NCBI GenBank assembly: GCA_900660155.1
Contig: CABFPE010000249.1
Coordinates: 1 to 64,000, forward strand
Length of the DNA: 64,000 nt
Source of the DNA: Hofstenia miamia
Taxonomy: Eukaryota; Xenacoelomorpha; Acoela; Hofsteniidae
Direction: 5' to 3'
In this document: positions 57,871 to 64,000 of the stretch, in pieces
Layout of the letters: every line of letters begins with the position of its first letter
Numbering within the stretch: the first letter of the stretch is position 1
The notes under the pieces: generated by a model
Seen by the model: only the letters and a program-made list of their open reading frames with translations
Told to the model about the DNA's origin: nothing
Databases searched by the model: none
Position numbers and translations under genes: made by a program

Positions 57871-60800
57871 CTAAAAAAATAATTATTACTATAACAGAAA
57901 ATTTTCCTGAATGTGAAATTTATAATAAGCTTGCAAACTACATTTATTGTAGGTGTGGTAAACCTGATAATTTCTTATTAAAAAATTTGTCCCCAATCAG
58001 GACGATATGACAAAATTCAAGACAGTTTCATTATCCAACAAACATTCAATGCGTCAATTATTTTTTCGGGGTTGCAACAGGACTTTAATAGCTTTTTTTG
58101 ATATATATATATATATATTCATTTACGGCGGTCATATTCATTACTATGTTAGCACTGAATTACACAGATGCTTCCCTAAATGGTGTAGTGCTTTCAGAAG
58201 TTTCTTATGTGGTTTTCGTTTGCTTCTGTCATTGGCTAATATTATGATGGAACACTTAAAATACGTTTAAATCGACTTTATAATGAGACGAAGTATTCGA
58301 ACGTGAGTGTAAATTAGCTTGATGTCCTGCTTATATATATATATATATATATATATTTATTTATTTATATATGAAATTATGCTGTTAGCTAACTCTGGCA
58401 AGCTAAGTTGCAAAAAACTGGTTAAATCGGGACATCTGTCATTTTATTACAAATTTACGGGGTTTCCTTAGGTAAAATCTTATCCGAGTCGAATGAATCA
58501 TTGTGTTACAAATTTTTGACGCGATTTTAACTATGATGAATAAATATTTAATATTGAAAAATAGCTTAGTCATTTTAAAACAGAAATGTTATCTTAAAAC
58601 AAAATAGCTTAAACATATTTTTTTGGATCGGCAAGGGAAGGGATGATGATGAAAAATATCATCAAATTATTTGAAGTTTTTCTGGAGTATTCATGCAAAA
58701 ACGTCAACTTCTAAGTACATTGGACCGGTCCCGTCTCTGGGGTAGCTAGCCATCTCGCAGTGCAGGGACTTAGAACAGGGCCCAATGCCAAAACTATTCA
58801 CAGGGTCCGGAACCAATTCAATATAATATTTGTAATTATATTATATTTTCTAAACTATATGTCGTTAATACATCCGTTCAAAACTCAACTTCATTAATAT
58901 AAACATAATTGGAGCAGCACTTAGTGTCAGCACACGACCAGAAATGATGTAAGGGATCAGGAGCAACACGGTTGTTAAGATGAAGTCATCAACATATAAA
59001 GGGACCAGTACATGGATAAAAAATGCAGAAGCCATTTTATCACTTAATCAAACATAAAACGTAGCATATTTGAAGTATTGGACAAATTTCAAAGGAGGGA
59101 TTAGAAATTTTATATTTTGTTCAGACATTTTCACTTGAAATACAATAATATTTTCTATGGTTATCAATATTCCAGTGCAAAGTTCCTAGTGCGGAAATGA
59201 TCAATCTCTGGAACTGTTCAATTGCTATCAAACACATTCGAAGTGGTTGTTTGCTTTAGAAAATTCAATTATAATTAGCATTGAAGTGTCAATAGCAATC
59301 TTTGAATGGCTAGGAGATATGTTCCCATAAATGGCATACGGCACTACTGAGATTAATTTAAACTTATAAATATGATTAAATAAAAATGATAAACAATTTC
59401 GCAGTAGGTGCGTACATGTGTGGAGAAAAGGACTTCGAATTAATATAGTTCTTTAAATAGATGTTTACTATTTTCGAAGTTTATACATATTGAAAATATC
59501 AAAAGTTTGAATCAATTGCACTATTTTTGGCATACTTGGTTTCAGACCAATTGAAATTTAATAATTGTAAGAAAATCAATTGCTTATCGTCCAGTCAGAG
59601 ATTGAAATGACCGTAGAAGCTAGTTCAAATTTTCAATTTCGTTTATAGTCACGTTTGTTATTAATATATATATATATATATATATACAAATGGCCTTGTA
59701 AATAATTTAAGTACAGTTTTATATGTATGGTATGCAAAGTATTTTACAAATTGAGCAATTGATGTATTAAAAAATACGATTTTACCTTTATCACTGCATG
59801 CTAAAATAAAATATGATTAACTTTATAGTCTAAATAATTTAACATTTACAAAGAAATGTAGAACCCTGGAAATGCAAAATTGAATTCTGATTCACTATTA
59901 AATTATATTTTCAGTAATCAAAAGCCAAGTCGCTAGGGTATTTTGTATGCTAGGGATTTGCAACAAATCCAATTCAGAGTGAAACAGTTATTGGTTAACA
60001 TTTGCCGAAAAATTCATTGATTTTTAAACACCCACTTACAGTAAATTCCTAATAAATATTTTTATATATACATTTTCTTGTCATAAGTGAATAAATAGTA
60101 GGGACCTGCGAACTTGCAAATTGGGATCGAATCGAATAGGTCACCTGATTTACAAATCAAATTGGAGCGGGGTTTACCCTTTCTGACAGGAAATGATTTT
60201 TGCCAAGCGAAGCTTATTGTTGCATTTTTTTGATATTACTGTAATACTGTACATTAGAATTGTCAGTATTTCAGTGGGATTCGAATTTGATTCGAATCAA
60301 AAACTCTAAGTTCGAATTAGCATAATGAGGCGCTAAAATAAAGGAATTTTAGCAAATATTGCTCATTTAAAATATGAATAATGATACCTTTTATGCTAAT
60401 ATGCTTAAATTTTGTATTGTAATGTTGGGAAAACTGGTTTACCTTCAGCAGCAACTGTGCATAATGACTCAGGAGTGTCATCAAAACCAGGTAATTCACC
60501 ATGAAGGGTAAATGCTAACGGAATTTTCTCCAATTGCTTTTCACCTTCAAAGAAAAACTCCATAAAATCGGGAAGATACGGCATCATTTCAGCCTCAATC
60601 AAATCTTTGAACAATTTAAACAAACTGTGAAGATTGGATCGGAATACGTCATTTAAAACACCGAGAAATTCATGTTCAAGTCCTATTTCTCGACCCTTCT
60701 TAGAGATAATGGCATCGACTAAGCCCTTGACCTCATACTGTACCTCATAGATAGTGTTTTCAGCCACATTAACAACCTGTTGAAGATTAATCTGATAAAG

Positions 60801-63019
60801 ACTTCGAAATTTTTCTGTGGATGCAAATCCATTTGGATGTAATCCACCACTGTTCACAATTTCCTGTATAACCTTCTCTTTGTTACTTTCATTTCTTAAA
60901 AGATTTAAAACCTTTATTTCCATCATTTCAAATAACACCTTGAGTGTTTGTCCAAGTTCATATTCAATGGCATGCTTGTAGGCTAAATACACATCATTAA
61001 TGGTGTTTGTAACAATACGCAATTTTTTATCCTCGCCAAGAGGAAGTGTTTCAAGAGGAAAGTTGTGCAGATCATCCCTAGTTCTCTTTAACGATGTTAG
61101 AACTTCCATTCTAATTGCTGGCAAGGCCTGTTTCATTTTTCTAAGTGCTAATTTTTCGATTGTTTTTACCACTTGAAATGATCCAGCCTTTCCCATGTCC
61201 CAACAAGTATCAAAAACAGCTTGGCTTTCAAAGAATTCAACTTCTAAATCTCGCACTTGTTGTATGGTTAATTCGGTATGATTAGATTGTCTCCCTTTAA
61301 CAATGAAAGTTCCACAAGCAAAATACAACTGTGTGTGTTCTCCTCTAATGAGCTTCATTAGAGCTTCTTTTTTTTCGACATCATCTAAAATATTAAAATC
61401 AATATAAAAACAAAGTGTAATGAAAGGTGTTGTTGAATACTTAAAGTCTAGATCTTTTCAACTTTATATTAGCAACACATAATAACATGGACTCAGAAGC
61501 AAGCGGTTGCGAACTAAATCTAGTAATTGCCAAAAGCAGTGGAAATTCATCATTTGCTTTTGAAATATAAATTCCATTGACATATTTATTTGATTTGTAC
61601 AGGTTGTTCATAAAGTCTTGCAGTAGAATTGGATATAAACTAAAATAAATGACGCATCACAATCACCGACACAGGCAGTATTTAACAGCTTACGTTTGGT
61701 GTGCGTTTATTACCCTCTGTTGTTACTTTAATAGGCCTAAATATGCTGTCCATTGAAGAAAGAATTTTTTGGTAGAATTTGCTAATCGAACTTTTGAATT
61801 GTTAGAAGATGTTTTTGGAGAACGCATTATTTCAAGAGGAGTGTGGCCTACCCGCTCACCTGACCTATCACCCCTGACTTTTACCAGTGGAGAACTGCCA
61901 AAGGCCACGTCTATAAGAACAATTCCAGAAATATTGATGAATTATAATTGGAAATAAAGAATTATATCCAATCCATTAAAGATGAAACATTCTGATCTGT
62001 GTTTGCCAAAAAAAATTAGACAGGTAAATATTTGTTTGGAACAAGGAGGAAAACATTTTCAGCACCTATTATAAATACAATGTTGAAACTAATATTTGGA
62101 AAATAGTTAAATGTTTCTTTGAGTTATCTATATATATATATATATATATATTTCGTACTTTTTACTGCGGAGAGACTTTATGAACACCCTGTATTAAAAA
62201 CATATCTCCTTTGTTATATCACATTCAGTTTTGGCACAATTTAAAAGTCTTTAATTTTTTGTGTATCAATAAACGTCTATGCAGTCTGCTCTGCGGCGAA
62301 TAGCAATTTTAGCTCTAGTCAAGAATTGGAAAAGCTTGTCTACAACTTCTTAAATGCGATGTACGTGCAGAAAACATTGAAAAACTTGTTAATTGGAAAG
62401 CAGTTTAGCTTAGCTTCTGTAATGTCACACCGTTTTAAATAAATACTATTTACTTCTGTTAAATCATCATAAGTTTGACATAGTGCCTGGAAAAGACATT
62501 TTTTCCAGTAATGTGTTTATTGACTGAATAATAAGACAGTATGAACAAAATTTGAATGAATTCTATTTCTTCGTCATTCTTGCACTTTTCTTATATTTAT
62601 TTCATACATAAATAATTGCCTAAACTTTCTAAACCTTTCTCCCTTTAAGCCTAAATATTTTGCATTATTAGCTAGAATGGGTTTTGCAAAGTAAAATCAA
62701 AGGAAATTATAAATTCCAAAGTAATGTATAATCAGTACAACCTAAGGCACGACTATGAAGGTTTGCGTGACAGAAAATCTTCGCATTATGCAATCCGATT
62801 TGTATTGCATTTTCAGTGCATTGAATGCTAGATCTGTCGTTGCTATACTAACGGTATTATACAGGGACCTGTGTTTATAACATTTGGATGGACTTGGTAG
62901 GCATGGTCTGTGATAAAAACTATCAAAATTTATTTTTGACTCAAGAAAAGAATACCCTAATATATATANATTTGTTCTCAAAGTATAGAAAGAAGGCAGC
63001 AGTTTCTTTTCACTCTACC

Positions 63020-63056
<37 letters not shown>

Positions 63057-63960
63057 GGTTATTTTCTTGCTTTTCACTGCAGAGAGACTTTATGAACATC
63101 CTGTATAATATAGAAAGTTTTTCTTTAAAAAATAACAGCAAACGTTTATACATTTTAAGGCCATTTTATGATAGTTTTACATAGACGGAATAAATTTACC
63201 ATTTTTAATCTCATCTGGCTTTGTCAAAATGAAAATTGTTCGTTCTTGCTTCGGGTCGTGTTTCCGAGCCAGAGCCAATGCTTCGGTTGAGGTAGGATCA
63301 GAAGTGCAGTTGTTAATCAGAAGAATTATTGTTGCACTTGAGCAGATGTACGATTCAATCATTTTAATGATGCTGTTTTTAAGAGCATCCTCTGAATAGT
63401 TTATTCCCGGCAGATCGACTAATGTTAAATCTCTTAGATCTGGCCCACACATGTTTAAAATCACTGGTTTAGCCGTAACCTAAATCAATATCAGTAAATG
63501 ACTTGCAATTTACGAAAAATCTACCTCAGAATTGTAAGTTCTTACAAAAATATTAACAGTATACATATATATTTTTCTTCTCTAAATTATTGAATAAAAT
63601 TGAAAGGCCGACCTGATTCCTAGCACGTGTACAGTATTGTTTAATGAGTTTGTCCTGGGCTGCAGTGAGTTTTACACCCAATTCATGTTTTTCCAATGTT
63701 TCTCCATTGAGTTCGATTTTGCTTATTGCAGTTCTTCGTATTTGCAGCAAGATAGGACATCTGGTTACAATATCATTTCCTTGGGGAAGGCGAACTCCAC
63801 TAATAAGCTCAAGTACACTCGATTTGCCAACTGACTGATTTCCAATGACGGCGATTTGGGGGATTTGTACATTGGATTCAATTTTGTCAAATACAGTCCT
63901 AATTCGATCAAGTGTATCGAAATATTCTTTAAGTTCACCTATTTCGAATACTCCTTCCAT
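57248..63960 (-). CDS. Mx/dynamin-type large GTPase, complete, four exons, 730 aa
   Basis: Exons 63,613-63,960, 63,200-63,479, 60,443-61,384 and 57,248-57,870 join in phase (2,193 nt including stop). Members of this superfamily polymerise into rings and couple GTP hydrolysis to membrane or target remodelling; Mx proteins act against viruses. GTPase motifs: P-loop GNQSVGKSS (40-48), switch I Thr66 in LPQGNDIVTRCP, DLPG (138-141), TKPD (202-205). The stalk runs about 215-520 and the GTPase effector domain about 640-730 (YEAYRTYLYHTSVTLLMTVP, then YDRLVENIANLEES). There is no PH domain and no Pro-rich tail. The LPxG-x-IVTRCP block resembles Mx. Unusual: a linker of about 115 residues (524-640) before the effector domain with an acidic stretch and a strongly basic cluster (555-577). 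The start is the ATG at 63,960; a TATTTAG just upstream could be a 5'-UTR splice acceptor. Confidence 0.92.
57871..60442 (-). other. Intron 3 of the dynamin-type gene
   Basis: Holds (TA)n tracts at 58,101-58,119, 58,333-58,360 and 59,663-59,687 and a GC-richer patch near 58,725-58,810 (GACCGGTCCCGTCTCTGG). No coding sequence recognised. Confidence 0.6.
60443..61384 (-). CDS. Dynamin-type GTPase exon 3 (end of G domain and stalk)
   Basis: 942 nt; acceptor ATATTTTAG, donor GAAG|GTAAAC. Begins DDVEKKEALMKLIRGEHTQL, then the family's F-V-K-R block (TFIVKGRQSN), and continues through the helical stalk to LPGFDDTPESLCTVAAE. Confidence 0.93.
61600..62191 (+). mobile_element. Mariner-type remnant in intron 2 of the dynamin-type gene
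   Basis: The ends CAGGTTGTTCATAAAGTCT and, in reverse complement, CAGGGTGTTCATAAAGTCTC are inverted repeats between TA dinucleotides. The plus strand encodes ERIISRGVWPTRSPDLSPL, the C-terminal S-P-D-L-x-P motif of Tc1/mariner transposases, followed by a decayed tail. At 592 bp it is internally deleted. A (TA)n tract (62,128-62,151) lies inside its right end. Confidence 0.82.
63021..63103. mobile_element. Solo right end of the same mariner-type family with (TA)n
   Basis: (TA)n at 63,021-63,052, then CACTGCAGAGAGACTTTATG and AACATCCTG next to TA. This copies the right end of the 61,600-62,191 element, including the internal microsatellite. No matching left end was found. Confidence 0.7.
63200..63479 (-). 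CDS. Dynamin-type GTPase exon 2 (G3 and G4 motifs)
   Basis: 280 nt; acceptor GATTTAG, donor AATG|GTAAAT, ending with one nucleotide of a split codon. Contains LTLVDLPGINYSED and ERTIFILTKPDEIK. The first intron is only 133 bp. Confidence 0.93.
63613..63960 (-). CDS. Dynamin-type GTPase exon 1 (P-loop, switch I)
   Basis: 348 nt from ATG (MEGVFEIGELKEYFD) to CAG|GTCGGC, phase 0. Contains AVIGNQSVGKSSVLELISG and the switch I Thr. Confidence 0.92.
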
Positions 63961-64000
63961 TCTAAATATTTGTAAAATTGACAAGGAGGGTAACTTCTTT

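Noticed and set aside
57474-58010. Plus-strand frame of 178 codons
   Set aside because: It is the antisense shadow of the effector-domain exon of the dynamin-type gene.

Overview
The window is nuclear DNA from an animal, most likely an invertebrate; I cannot place it more narrowly. It is A+T-rich, full of (TA)n microsatellites and TE debris, and its genes have spliceosomal introns (GT/AG borders read by eye). Three host genes are well supported, all on the minus strand: a cytosolic peptide:N-glycanase (NGLY1-type; four consecutive exons at 12,212-15,520, catalytic Cys-His-Asp present); a complete four-exon Mx/dynamin-type large GTPase (57,248-63,960, 730 codons, all junctions in phase); and a single-exon secreted PAN/apple-domain protein of 454 residues (38,148-39,512). 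A fourth, partial gene encodes a small single-pass membrane protein with a Cys-rich ectodomain and a PPPPAYYP tail (4,704-5,933).

The dominant architecture is a large inverted duplication. Positions 1 to about 8,025 (cut by the window edge) match, in reverse complement, about 42,680-50,490, with some 34.6 kb between the arms. Identity by eye ranges from near-perfect to about 85-90%. Each arm has private insertions and losses, so the pair is a real, ageing duplication. Both arms carry a piggyBac-like element at TTAA and a LINE reverse-transcriptase fragment. Only the left arm has an 821-bp tandem duplication and a 111-bp foldback MITE, for which the right arm preserves the empty site. Only the right arm keeps a near-full-length Tc1-like element. 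The membrane-protein gene looks functional in the left arm and is a pseudogene in the right. A truncated copy of the PAN gene lies just outside the right arm.

Between the arms, left to right: (TA)n tracts; a decayed hAT element of the KIAA1586/ZMYM-like transposase type (9,430-11,270); NGLY1; a CAACGTTG-rich non-autonomous element (17,267-18,077); two decayed Tc1/mariner elements (19,459-20,236; 21,290-22,283); a large minus-strand Ty3/Gypsy-type LTR element fossil (23,426-33,332) with both LTRs and a 4-bp target duplication; candidate exons around 35.6-36.6 kb; a 183-base assembly gap in (TA)n; and the PAN gene. Right of the arms, 51.8-57.2 kb holds little beyond LINE debris. The dynamin gene follows, its second intron carrying a mariner-type remnant and a second copy of that family's end.

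The genes do not form an operon-like unit. PNGase acts in cytosolic glycoprotein degradation; the Mx/dynamin-type protein is a membrane- or assembly-active GTPase, possibly antiviral. No CRISPR array, rRNA or tRNA gene was recognised.
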